A stretch of DNA of 64,000 nt from Pantoea rwandensis (GTDB lineage Bacteria > Pseudomonadota > Gammaproteobacteria > Enterobacterales > Enterobacteriaceae), in assembly GCF_002095475.1 (NCBI RefSeq), contig NZ_MLFR01000023.1, positions 29,546 through 93,545 of the forward strand. Reading direction: 5' to 3'. Positions 1 through 7,669 of this stretch are shown one piece after another. The notes under the pieces are model-generated. The model did no database searches and had not been told where the DNA came from. It saw only the letters and a program-made list of their open reading frames with translations. Position numbers and translations under genes: made by a program. The stretch's first letter is position 1. Every line of letters starts with the position of its first letter.

Positions 1-175
1 TACCGAACAATGTAAGGGCGTCATTAATCGTACCGAACAATGTAAGGGCGTCATTAATCGTACCGAACAATGTAAGGTTGTCAGTAACCGCACCGAGTAA
101 TGTAGGGGCGCCATTCATGGCGACCGAAACGCACTTAATTGATAAGCATTACGCAATAAATTACGCCGCTATGGC
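1..175. repeat. Composite repeat: four 30-bp units plus conserved tail
   Basis: Positions 1-120 are four 30-bp units. The first two are identical; the third and fourth are degenerate. Each unit contains an AATGTA(A/G)GG word followed by a degenerate TCATTAAT-like half hairpin. The last unit (102-125) is a full hairpin with the core GGCGCCATTCATGGCG. A tail follows containing GACCGAAACGCACTTAA and AAGCATTAC, then an inverted degenerate hairpin near 153-175. The same order of four units plus tail occurs at 12271-12440. The element may extend beyond the left window edge. Confidence 0.8.
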
Positions 176-189
176 AGGGGGCAATGGCC

Positions 190-216
190 GGTAGCGGCGC
201 GATTTATCGCGCAACC
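190..216. repeat. Hairpin repeat, stem variant C
   Basis: GTAG followed by CGGCGCGATTTATCGCGC forms a hairpin with arms GCGCG/CGCGC around ATTTAT. It belongs to the same family as the copies near 12.2, 36.4, 51.8, 54.3 and 63.9 kb. It sits just downstream of the minus-strand small gene at 225-404. Confidence 0.7.
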
Positions 217-224
217 GAAGAGCA

Positions 225-404
225 TCAGCAGACGCCGAAATCACCTTCTTCGTGATACAAGGTGACGCTATCCGCTCTGACTTCAATTTCGCGCTTGATG
301 TGGTCATCGATGCGCGCGCACCACAGCAATTCACCTTCCACCCGCGTGACCTGCATCTTCGGACCACCGGTTTTCGACTGCACGATATCATCAATTTTAA
401 ACAT
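225..404 (-). CDS. Small DUF2158 (YodC-like) protein, 59 aa
   Basis: This 59-residue protein begins MFKIDDIVQSKTGGPKMQV and contains the LLWCARID segment. That pattern, an 'F..DIV..K.GGPKM.V' start followed by a short Trp/Cys-containing strand, is typical of the DUF2158/YodC family of small soluble proteins of unknown function. The start is supported by a GGAGAAG ribosome-binding site on the minus strand about 9 bases upstream. It is a lone gene; hairpin repeats lie downstream and a plus-strand gene pair lies on the other side. Function is not known and I infer none. Confidence 0.75.
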   Translation of the reverse strand: MFKIDDIVQSKTGGPKMQVTRVEGELLWCARIDDHIKREIEVRADSVTLYHEEGDFGVC

Positions 405-577
405 GCTTTTTCTTCTCCATCAGGTCAGTGATAGCGCTAAGTGTATATGCGCTTTAACTTAGCTGCGCTCGAAATTGTGCGCTGGTTTCCAACAACAAAA
501 TCAAGATGCCAACACAAGACCGTTCTTGTTTTTAGTGCCGTGAATTTTTTTGAGATAGCATCTACATAACCAATGAG

Positions 578-593
578 GTTGTCAGTTGACAAC
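578..593. promoter_or_regulatory. 16-bp inverted repeat, candidate autoregulatory operator
   Basis: The sequence GTTGTCAGTTGACAAC reads as two 7-base arms, GTTGTCA and TGACAAC, around a GT centre. It ends 30 bp before the start of the HicA-like gene. A short symmetric operator here is what one expects if the HTH protein encoded second in the pair represses its own operon; that role is inferred. Confidence 0.4.
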
Positions 594-622
594 TAAATAT
601 TCAAGGGATATGGTGGCATGCA

Positions 623-832
623 ATGTCAGAAAGGAAGCGACACCCGCACAAAGAAATTGAAAGTGTTCTGCGCTATGCCGAAGTACAGGGATGGAAAATT
701 GTGCAAGGCGGGCATCATGCGTGGGGAAAAATGTATTGTCCGGAAATTCAGCAGAGTGTCGGTGTGGTGATGACTGCATTGCCTGCATCTGGAGTACGCC
801 AAAAAGCCCTGAAAATCACGCAAGAATGTTAA
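623..832 (+). CDS. HicA-like small protein, candidate mRNA-interferase toxin
   Basis: This 69-residue protein contains 'LRYAEVQGWKIVQGGHHAWGKMYCP'-like content: a helix, then GW, then a Gly-Gly-His-His turn followed by a hydrophobic strand ending in Cys-Pro (about residues 17-42). This resembles the HicA double-stranded-RNA-binding fold, in which a His after a Gly-rich turn is catalytic. Size (HicA is about 60 aa) and pairing with a downstream DNA-binding protein fit a toxin-antitoxin operon. The gene follows an inverted repeat and an AGGGAT ribosome-binding site. Similarity is judged by eye; toxicity is inferred, not shown. Confidence 0.5.
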   Translation: MSERKRHPHKEIESVLRYAEVQGWKIVQGGHHAWGKMYCPEIQQSVGVVMTALPASGVRQKALKITQEC

Positions 833-879
833 AGCGTGTCGTAGATAACTGTTCAAGGGTTAAATGATAAGGATCAAAA

Positions 880-1374
880 ATGGAATTTGAATTCACGTTG
901 CGTTTTCAGTTGAGTGAAGTGGTTTCTGATGACGAAGCCCTGGAACGACTCGGTGCTGCAGGTTGCACGGATGCGTTGGTGGGCACAGGCGTTGCCGGAA
1001 AATTCAGTCTGATGTACTGCCGGGAAGCGGGAAGTGCACAGCAAGCTATTCGCGATGCTTTAGCCGAAGTCACCCAGGCTTTACCCGATGCTGAACTGAT
1101 TGAAGCCGCCCCTGATCTGGTCGGCCTCACGGACATTGCCGAGTTGATCGGCGTGTCACGTCAAAACATGCGTAAACTCATGCTCGCTCATAGCCCGCAA
1201 TTTCCGCGCCCCATCCATGATGGTAAAACCGCGCTATGGCATCTTATTGATGTGGTGGAATGGTTAAATCAACGAGGTTCTTTACGTGTGTCTCCGGGCA
1301 TCAGCGAATTGGCGCGCGCAACGTTGCAACTGAATCTGCAACAAGCATTGCAACTTTACGCGCACTGTCTCTAA
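880..1374 (+). CDS. HTH DNA-binding protein paired with HicA-like gene
   Basis: This 164-residue protein has two parts. Residues 1-80 form an acidic alpha/beta domain I cannot name. About residues 85-135 carry 'LTDIAELIGVSRQNMRKLM' followed by 'DGKTALWHLIDVVEWL', a MerR/excisionase-type winged-helix signature with a wing and a DVVEWL capping helix. It begins 47 bp after the HicA-like gene, behind an AAGGAT ribosome-binding site, so the two are probably co-transcribed. By position it would be the antitoxin and repressor. It converges on mgtE with only 2 bases between the stops. An alternative is an ordinary small regulator with no toxin link. Confidence 0.55.
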   Translation: MEFEFTLRFQLSEVVSDDEALERLGAAGCTDALVGTGVAGKFSLMYCREAGSAQQAIRDALAEVTQALPDAELIEAAPDLVGLTDIAELIGVSRQNMRKLMLAHSPQFPRPIHDGKTALWHLIDVVEWLNQRGSLRVSPGISELARATLQLNLQQALQLYAHCL

Positions 1375-1376
1375 AT

Positions 1377-2810
1377 TTAGTGATGCAGCAAAAACACCGT
1401 CGCTAAACCGAGGAATATAAAGAATCCACCGGTGTCAGTGATGGCGGTAATTAGCACGCTGGAGCCCACCGCCGGATCGCGTTTCATCTTGGTCATGATT
1501 AACGGAATCAGTACGCCCATTAATGCCGCGAGCAGCAGGTTAAGCACCATCGCCAGCATCATCACGCCGCCAAGTGGCAGGTTGTCGTACATTAACCACG
1601 TAATACTGCCCATAATCCCGCCCCAGAACAGGCCGTTAATCAGCGCTACGCCGAGTTCACGCACCACCAGGAATGAGAAGTTACCCGGTTCGACCTGATG
1701 CAGCGCTAAAGCGCGCACAATCATGGTGATGGTTTGATTACCGGTATTACCACCAATACCGGCGACAATCGGCATCAGTGCCGCCAACGCCACCAGCTGT
1801 GAAATGGTCTCTTCGAACAAGCCGATCACGCGTGAGGCGATAAACGCAGTACACAGGTTGATAGCGAGCCATGCCCAGCGTTTACCCACGGCTTTACGCA
1901 CGGGTGCAAACACGTCCTCGCCTTGGCTGATACCGCCCATTTTACGAATGTTGCTTTCGTTCTCTTCGTTGACCAGATCGATTACGTCTTCCACGGTAAT
2001 ACGACCAATCAACTTGCCTTTAGCGTCGGTCACCGCAGCTGAGATCAGGTTATAACGTTCAAAAGCACTGGCCGCCTCTTCCGCGTTATCATTGAGTTGA
2101 AAGGTGGTGGGCTGAGAGTTCATCACATCTGAAACCAGCGTTTTAGGCTTGTTCAGCAGAATGTCAGTGAGTGATAACTCACCCAACAATTGGTTCTCTT
2201 CATTGGTGATAAAGATTTTATCGGTCCCATCGGGCATGCTTTTTCGCTTACGCAGAAAACGCTGTACCGTAGCGAGCGTGACGTCGGATCGCACCGTCAG
2301 GATATTGAAATCCATCACTTGGCCAACGCGGTCGCGATCCAATTCGATCACTTCCAGCAATCGTGCTCGTAGGTTTGGCTCCAGCGTGGCCAGCATGCGT
2401 CCGGTGAGGTCGCGCGGCAGATAGCGCGCCAGATATACCTGATCGTCGATGTCCAGCGGCTCAATAGCGTGCAGAATCTCGCGATCAGTCATACCTTCGG
2501 TCAAGCTGGCCCAAACGGTTTCCGAAGCTTCAACCAGCACGCGACCGCGCTGTTCAGTGGGCACCAGCCGCCATAAAGCCAGACGCTCTTGTTCGGGTAA
2601 CGCTTCGAGGATATCGGCTAAGTCAGCAGCATGCAGATGTTGGAGTTCATCTTCCAGCTGATGTCGCCAGTCGGTAATCTCTCGCAGCTCTGCGGCGTTA
2701 AGATCGACTGATTTATCCAATAACACATCAACGAGGTCATCCTCGCTGAGTAGTAGGTTGAGAATTCGCTGGCGGGTTTCTGTTAATTGTTGTGCATACG
2801 GTGCAGACAT
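1377..2810 (-). CDS. mgtE: Magnesium transporter MgtE
   Basis: The 477-residue product has the full MgtE layout. An N-terminal acidic superhelical domain (about 25-135, with LHAADLADILEALP) is followed by two CBS domains (about 140-260) and a C-terminal membrane domain of five helices (about 290-477) that contains the conserved 'PIVAGIGGNTGNQT' pore segment. MgtE is a homodimeric inner-membrane Mg2+ channel that closes when Mg2+ binds the cytosolic domains. Length matches the family. It is probably transcribed alone; yfgG lies upstream on the same strand behind a 122-bp gap. Confidence 0.95.
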   Translation of the reverse strand: MSAPYAQQLTETRQRILNLLLSEDDLVDVLLDKSVDLNAAELREITDWRHQLEDELQHLHAADLADILEALPEQERLALWRLVPTEQRGRVLVEASETVWASLTEGMTDREILHAIEPLDIDDQVYLARYLPRDLTGRMLATLEPNLRARLLEVIELDRDRVGQVMDFNILTVRSDVTLATVQRFLRKRKSMPDGTDKIFITNEENQLLGELSLTDILLNKPKTLVSDVMNSQPTTFQLNDNAEEAASAFERYNLISAAVTDAKGKLIGRITVEDVIDLVNEENESNIRKMGGISQGEDVFAPVRKAVGKRWAWLAINLCTAFIASRVIGLFEETISQLVALAALMPIVAGIGGNTGNQTITMIVRALALHQVEPGNFSFLVVRELGVALINGLFWGGIMGSITWLMYDNLPLGGVMMLAMVLNLLLAALMGVLIPLIMTKMKRDPAVGSSVLITAITDTGGFFIFLGLATVFLLHH

Positions 2811-2932
2811 AACGCGTCCCTTGTGTCTGTAAAGTCAGGTCAAAGTGTAGCGCGTTGCGGGTAATCAGGGCGTATTAAGCAGCATTGTCACAAAAGGACA
2901 ATGTGAAGGAGCAACGAAAACCCGCAAATGCT

Positions 2933-3163
2933 TTAGCGCGGATCGCTTATGCTCAGCGTTGTCACCGGCTCAGGTAAGGCTTTCTTTTGCTGATGATGCT
3001 CAATGGCACCAGGAATGATGAAAATCAGACGGCCAACCAAAATAAAGAAACTGATCAGCAAAATAATGCGAGTCATGGTGCCGGTTTTGGGACGTCTTCG
3101 TGCAGGTATGGCGCTGTTCACGCGGGGTGGTTCCTGTAAATGCCCATTGGGCGGTAGCAACAT
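2933..3163 (-). CDS. yfgG: YfgG-like small membrane protein (DUF2633)
   Basis: A 76-residue protein with one strong membrane helix ('MTRIILLISFFILVGRLIF', about residues 30-48) and a basic, Pro-rich N-terminus, ending in a short polar tail. The segment TRI.LLISF...GR.I followed by HHQ.KK matches my recollection of E. coli YfgG (63 aa), a small inner-membrane protein linked to nickel/cobalt stress. The location near ppx also fits E. coli. The first Met has no obvious ribosome-binding site; the Met at residue 30, immediately before the helix, is an alternative start. Confidence 0.7.
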   Translation of the reverse strand: MLLPPNGHLQEPPRVNSAIPARRRPKTGTMTRIILLISFFILVGRLIFIIPGAIEHHQQKKALPEPVTTLSISDPR

Positions 3164-3270
3164 TTAGTCACAGTTAGATCTTCAGGTCAATCGCTGTGTG
3201 AAAAATGAGCAGTATGAGTTAAAGCTACATTGATTAATATCAGATCAGGCCGCATGTCGCGGCCATTTCA

Positions 3271-3870
3271 TCAGTAGCTGGCTTTCTGCGCGAGAAGCGT
3301 GGCGAAGCGGTACTTGATGCGGTTACCGTCTTCATCGCGACGGTGCAATTCCCCGACATCCTCGTTGTACTTCACGATATGCCAGTTGCGATAGTAGTCG
3401 CTCAGTTCACCCGATTTAAACGCAAACGGGAAACCTTGTGAGTTCGGATAATCATCCGTGCTCATTGCCGCCACGATCAGGTTGTAGCCATTTTTCACGG
3501 TACTGGCTTGCATGTCGGCTATTAGCTGCGGAATGGTTTCCGGCTGCAGGAACATCATCACCACGGTCGAGAACACAAACTGGTAGCCGCCGTTAAAGCG
3601 AACCTGATTGAGATCGCACAGTTCGGTGCGAATCTGCTGCAGATTCTCTTGCTGAATAATGCTATTCAGGCGCTCCAGACTCTGGGGATTGCTGTCCCAG
3701 CCCGTGACGTCAAAGCCGTGTTGGTTGAGGAACAGGCTGTTACGACCCTGGCCGCAACCGAGATCCAATGCCTTACCCACTTCAAGTTTTGGCAGTGCGG
3801 CCAACACTTCGGAGTGGGTCGGCGTCAGACCATATTTTTCCGCATAAAAATTGTCAGGACGAATTGTCAT
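3271..3870 (-). CDS. tehB: Tellurite-resistance methyltransferase TehB
   Basis: The 199-residue protein begins TIRPDNFYAEKYGLTPTHSEVL and has the SAM-binding motif 'ALDLGCGQGRNSLFL' (about residues 34-48), then the 'VFSTVVMMFL' segment typical of TehB. TehB is a cytosolic SAM-dependent methyltransferase that detoxifies tellurite. Full length for the family. Its start lies 27 bp downstream of the ppx stop, so it could be read from the ppk-ppx transcript. In E. coli tehB pairs with tehA elsewhere; no tehA is seen here. Confidence 0.9.
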   Translation of the reverse strand: MTIRPDNFYAEKYGLTPTHSEVLAALPKLEVGKALDLGCGQGRNSLFLNQHGFDVTGWDSNPQSLERLNSIIQQENLQQIRTELCDLNQVRFNGGYQFVFSTVVMMFLQPETIPQLIADMQASTVKNGYNLIVAAMSTDDYPNSQGFPFAFKSGELSDYYRNWHIVKYNEDVGELHRRDEDGNRIKYRFATLLAQKASY

Positions 3871-3897
3871 AGCGCTACAGCGGGCTGGCAGCCCGCG

Positions 3898-5421
3898 TTA
3901 CTCCTCTTCCAGCGTCAGTTTCCAGCCGGTGACATCATTCCAGTAGGCCTGTTCGCGTTCCAGATCCAGCTGTACCAGCGTGTTCTGGCTCAGATAGCCC
4001 GTAGGAAACTTCAGCGTCCAGCTGCCATCATCAGTGGTCAGCTTCAGCGAATCCGGTTTGGTGGTCGCCTGGCGCTGATTATTCAGCAGCGTGCCCAAGC
4101 GCAGCAGGAACATCATCGGCAAAAACTGTTTCTTTTTGAACAAGGTGAAACGTGGCATTTCATCCTGCTTCACCGCTTTACGATGGTAGCGTACCAGCGT
4201 CGCCAGCAGCATCTGTTGATCCTGGTTAAAGCCTGGCATATTTGAGTTCTGCAGGATGTAGGCTGAATGGCGCTGCATACCGCTATGATTGATGGTCAGA
4301 CCCACTTCATGCAGCAGGGCAGCCCATTTCAGCAGGGCGGACAACTGCGGATTGGCTTGTTTCGGGTTCTGATCCAGCCACTGCAAATAGAGCTGTTCAG
4401 TGGTGTCCAGTACACGACGAGCCTGGTCGCTATCAATAGCATAATGGTTTGCCAGGCTCTGGGCGGTACGGCTACGAATATCCTGATGGCGGAAACGTCC
4501 CTCCATCTCGTACAGCACGCCCTCGCGCAGCGCGCCGTCCGACAGACGCAATTCGCGGATCGCCAGTGCATCAAACACCCCGCAAAGAATCGCCAGACCG
4601 GGCACAAACACCGCTTTACGCTCTTCCGACAAGCCAGGCAAGCTGAGGGCGTTGAAGGATTTATGCTTCAGCACCTCAGCCACCAGCATTTCGAGCGTTT
4701 CTGGCGTGATGAGCTTCTCTTTCTCGCCCATCGCCAGCAGCACTTCGCAGGCGGCTTTGATCGAACCCGAGGCACCTAAAGCATATTGCCAGCCGTGCAG
4801 ACGATACTGCCAGGCCATGGTTTCCAGCTTCTGCGCCGCAGACAAACGTGCACGACGGAAATTCTCTGGCGAGATCTCCCCTTTCGGGAAGTAGAGATTG
4901 GCAAAACTGACGCAACCCATACGGCGGCTTTCCACCAGCTGCGGCTCAAAATCTTCACCAATCACCAGTTCCGTGGAGCCGCCGCCAATGTCGATCACCA
5001 GCTTACGGCCTTTCTCCGGCTGCGTATGCTCCACGCCCATGAAAATCAGGCGGGCTTCTTCATTACCGGAAATGACCTCAATCGGATAAGGAATCACTTC
5101 GGCTGCACGCTGCAAAAACTCTTCCGCATTGGTGGCAATGCGCAAGGTGTGCGTGCCCACAATGGTGACGTTCGCCGCGCTGAATCCCTGCAGACGTTCA
5201 GCAAACAGAGCCAGGCAGCTTAAACCTCGCTCCATTGCCTCATCACTCAGGCGATTTTGCGCATCCAATCCATCGGCCAGATGTACGCGCTGTTTCAGAC
5301 GCCCCAACACTTGCATCGCGCCATCCACCACACGGGCTATGACCATGTGGAAGCTGTTTGATCCGAGGTCGATGGCCGCAAACTCTTGCGGCTTAGGCGT
5401 ACTTTTATGGGAAATTGGCAT
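3898..5421 (-). CDS. ppx: Exopolyphosphatase
   Basis: The 507-residue product carries the sugar kinase/Hsp70-like ATPase fold of the Ppx/GppA family. Evidence includes 'FAAIDLGSNSFHMVIARV' near the N-terminus, 'VIDIGGGSTELVIGE' around residue 145, and an HD-like C-terminal half. Ppx removes terminal phosphates from polyphosphate. E. coli Ppx is 513 aa. It lies 5 bp behind ppk and is evidently the second gene of a ppk-ppx operon, so polyphosphate synthesis and breakdown are co-expressed. Confidence 0.96.
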   Translation of the reverse strand: MPISHKSTPKPQEFAAIDLGSNSFHMVIARVVDGAMQVLGRLKQRVHLADGLDAQNRLSDEAMERGLSCLALFAERLQGFSAANVTIVGTHTLRIATNAEEFLQRAAEVIPYPIEVISGNEEARLIFMGVEHTQPEKGRKLVIDIGGGSTELVIGEDFEPQLVESRRMGCVSFANLYFPKGEISPENFRRARLSAAQKLETMAWQYRLHGWQYALGASGSIKAACEVLLAMGEKEKLITPETLEMLVAEVLKHKSFNALSLPGLSEERKAVFVPGLAILCGVFDALAIRELRLSDGALREGVLYEMEGRFRHQDIRSRTAQSLANHYAIDSDQARRVLDTTEQLYLQWLDQNPKQANPQLSALLKWAALLHEVGLTINHSGMQRHSAYILQNSNMPGFNQDQQMLLATLVRYHRKAVKQDEMPRFTLFKKKQFLPMMFLLRLGTLLNNQRQATTKPDSLKLTTDDGSWTLKFPTGYLSQNTLVQLDLEREQAYWNDVTGWKLTLEEE

Positions 5422-5426
5422 AGGCG

Positions 5427-7487
5427 TTATTCGGGTTGTTCCAGTTTCTTGATGTAATCGTAAATGGCCAGCTGCGACCGCACCTTCTTGCGATTGCCGC
5501 GCGAAACATAACGGTTACTCAGTTCTTTGTCCACGATGCGGGCTTTCACCGTATCACTCAACAGAATGGTGATGATATCCAGTATGCGCTGCTTCACTCG
5601 CGGATCGAGGATCGCAACCGCCACTTCAATACGGTGGTCAATGTTGCGCGTCATCCAGTCTGCGGAAGAGAGGTACACCTTCTTCTCACCGCCGCTCTCA
5701 AAAATATAGACGCGGTCGTGCTCAAGATAACGGTCAACGATGCTCGTAATGCGAATATTTTCACTGATACCCGGTAAATCAGGGATCAGAGAACACATGC
5801 CGCGCACCAGCAGGTTAATCTTCACCCCTGCGGATGAAGCGGCATACAGCCGATCAACCAAACCATTATCGACCAGGTTATTGATTTTCAATGTGATGCC
5901 AGCCGGTTTCTTCTGCTGCGCATTGGCGATTTCGGCATCAATTAACTTGTACAGCATATCGCGCGAGTTCTGTGGTGATACCAGCAGATGCTCGAACGAC
6001 ACCGGGCGATACGGGTTTTCAATAAAGTTAAACACGCGGCGCACTTCGTTGGTGATGCGCGCATCGGCGGTCAGCAACGAATAGTCAGTATAAATGCGCG
6101 CGGTTTTTTCATTGAAGTTACCGGTGCCGATATGGGCATAACGCACAATTTCTTCGCCCTCAAGGCGTGAAATCAGGAACAGCTTGGCGTGAATTTTCAG
6201 ACCCGGTGCAGAGAAGATGACGTGCACACCGGCTTCGGTCAGGCGTTTAGCCCAGCGAATGTTGGCTTCTTCGTCGAAGCGTGCCTGCAATTCAACTACT
6301 ACGGTCACTTTCTTGCCGTTGTAGGCCGCGTGAATCATCGCATCCATGATGCGCGAGTTCTTAGCAACGCGATAAATGTTGATCTTAATTGCCAACACGC
6401 TCGGGTCGAAGGACGCCTGGCGCAGCAGTTCCAGTACGTGCTCAAAGGTGTGGTACGGGTAATAGAGCAGCACATCGCGATTACGAATCGCGTCGAAGCC
6501 GTTGCGGAAACCGTCAAAGCCGATGTGGCGAATTTGCGGCAGAGGGCGGTTTTCCAGGTTGGCCTTACCCACGTTCGGGAAGCCGATAAAGTCTTTGAAG
6601 TTATGGTAGCGGCCGCCCGGCACGATGGAGTCATAGTTCGAAATCGACAGCTTATGGCGCAACATCTCTACCATTGCATCCGGCATATCGCGCTGATACA
6701 CAAAGCGCACCGGTTCTGCATTAAGGCGCTGCTTGAGGCTGGATGACATCAACTCCAGCAGGCTCGATTCCATCTCCGTGACCAGATCGTATTCGGCATC
6801 GCGCGTCATCTTCATCGAATAGGCATTCAGCGTGTCGTAATCGAAGAAGCCTTTGAAGATTTCATCGAGGCAGTAGCGCAGAATGTTATCGAGCAGGATC
6901 ATTGGCTTGCGACGACGTGGCGATTCAGCCGGCAGATTGATAAAGCGCGGCACTTTATCTGAAGGGATCTCCAGCAGTGCATAGCGAATATCGTCGCCGC
7001 GAATAATCTCCACCGCCAGATAGGTGTAGTCATCTTTTAGGAATTCGATCAAATCGGTGTCGTGGTTAATCAGAATCGGCGTGACGTGCTGGCGTAATTG
7101 ATGTTTGAAGTATGAGCGCAGCCACTCTTGCTGATTCGGCGACAGTTGGCGTTCGTTGATCAGGAAGATCTGATTACGCGCCATCTCCAGCAGCAGATCG
7201 TTGTACAGCGCATCGAACTCTTGGTCCGACTTCTGCACTCGCAACTGGATTTTCTTTAAAATATGACGCAATGAAGTCGGTTTACCCTGTTCTTCAATGA
7301 TCAAGATCCGGCGTTTTAAGTCGGCAAAACGCACCTTATAAAACTCTTCCAGATTGTTGGAATAGATTCCCAGGAAGCGCATGCGCTCAATTAGCGGGTT
7401 ACTTTTGTCCGCCGCTTCCTGTAAAACACGTTCGTTAAAGCTCAACCAGCTTAATTCTTTTTCTATATACAGCTTTTCCTGACCCAT
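5427..7487 (-). CDS. ppk: Polyphosphate kinase 1
   Basis: The 686-residue protein (E. coli 688) starts 'GQEKLYIEKELSWLSFNERVLQEAAD', the PPK1 N-terminal domain, and continues through two phospholipase-D-like domains. The 'FSAPGLKIHAKLFLISR' segment holds the catalytic His that becomes phosphorylated, and 'LSSADWMTRNIDHRIEVA' lies in the second domain. PPK1 makes polyphosphate from ATP. It is the first gene of the ppk-ppx operon. A phosphate importer operon runs divergently from the other side of a 182-bp gap, a sensible functional pairing. Confidence 0.97.
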   Translation of the reverse strand: MGQEKLYIEKELSWLSFNERVLQEAADKSNPLIERMRFLGIYSNNLEEFYKVRFADLKRRILIIEEQGKPTSLRHILKKIQLRVQKSDQEFDALYNDLLLEMARNQIFLINERQLSPNQQEWLRSYFKHQLRQHVTPILINHDTDLIEFLKDDYTYLAVEIIRGDDIRYALLEIPSDKVPRFINLPAESPRRRKPMILLDNILRYCLDEIFKGFFDYDTLNAYSMKMTRDAEYDLVTEMESSLLELMSSSLKQRLNAEPVRFVYQRDMPDAMVEMLRHKLSISNYDSIVPGGRYHNFKDFIGFPNVGKANLENRPLPQIRHIGFDGFRNGFDAIRNRDVLLYYPYHTFEHVLELLRQASFDPSVLAIKINIYRVAKNSRIMDAMIHAAYNGKKVTVVVELQARFDEEANIRWAKRLTEAGVHVIFSAPGLKIHAKLFLISRLEGEEIVRYAHIGTGNFNEKTARIYTDYSLLTADARITNEVRRVFNFIENPYRPVSFEHLLVSPQNSRDMLYKLIDAEIANAQQKKPAGITLKINNLVDNGLVDRLYAASSAGVKINLLVRGMCSLIPDLPGISENIRITSIVDRYLEHDRVYIFESGGEKKVYLSSADWMTRNIDHRIEVAVAILDPRVKQRILDIITILLSDTVKARIVDKELSNRYVSRGNRKKVRSQLAIYDYIKKLEQPE

Positions 7488-7669
7488 TCTGACTCCGTGA
7501 GGCTGTTGCTGGACGGATTGTCCGGCGGGAAAATCGCAAAAATGCGTTACCGCTCAGTGTCCGTCACCATTATGGCGAGAGTATGGCAAGCTTGTCCAAC
7601 GCCAAAGGTTGTCTTATCAATCAGCTACGGGCAACATAGCGACGTGTTTTCACCTGTAACCTGGCCTGC

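Noticed and set aside
1..120. CRISPR array
   Set aside because: Units are contiguous 30-mers with no unique spacers and no cas genes are present.
3238..3270. GGCCGC/GCGGCC hairpin as tehB terminator
   Set aside because: Short stem and no T-run on the minus strand; too weak to call.
7620..7669. Pho box in front of the Pst-like operon
   Set aside because: CTGTAACCTG-like words are present but do not form two properly spaced CTGTCAT half-boxes.
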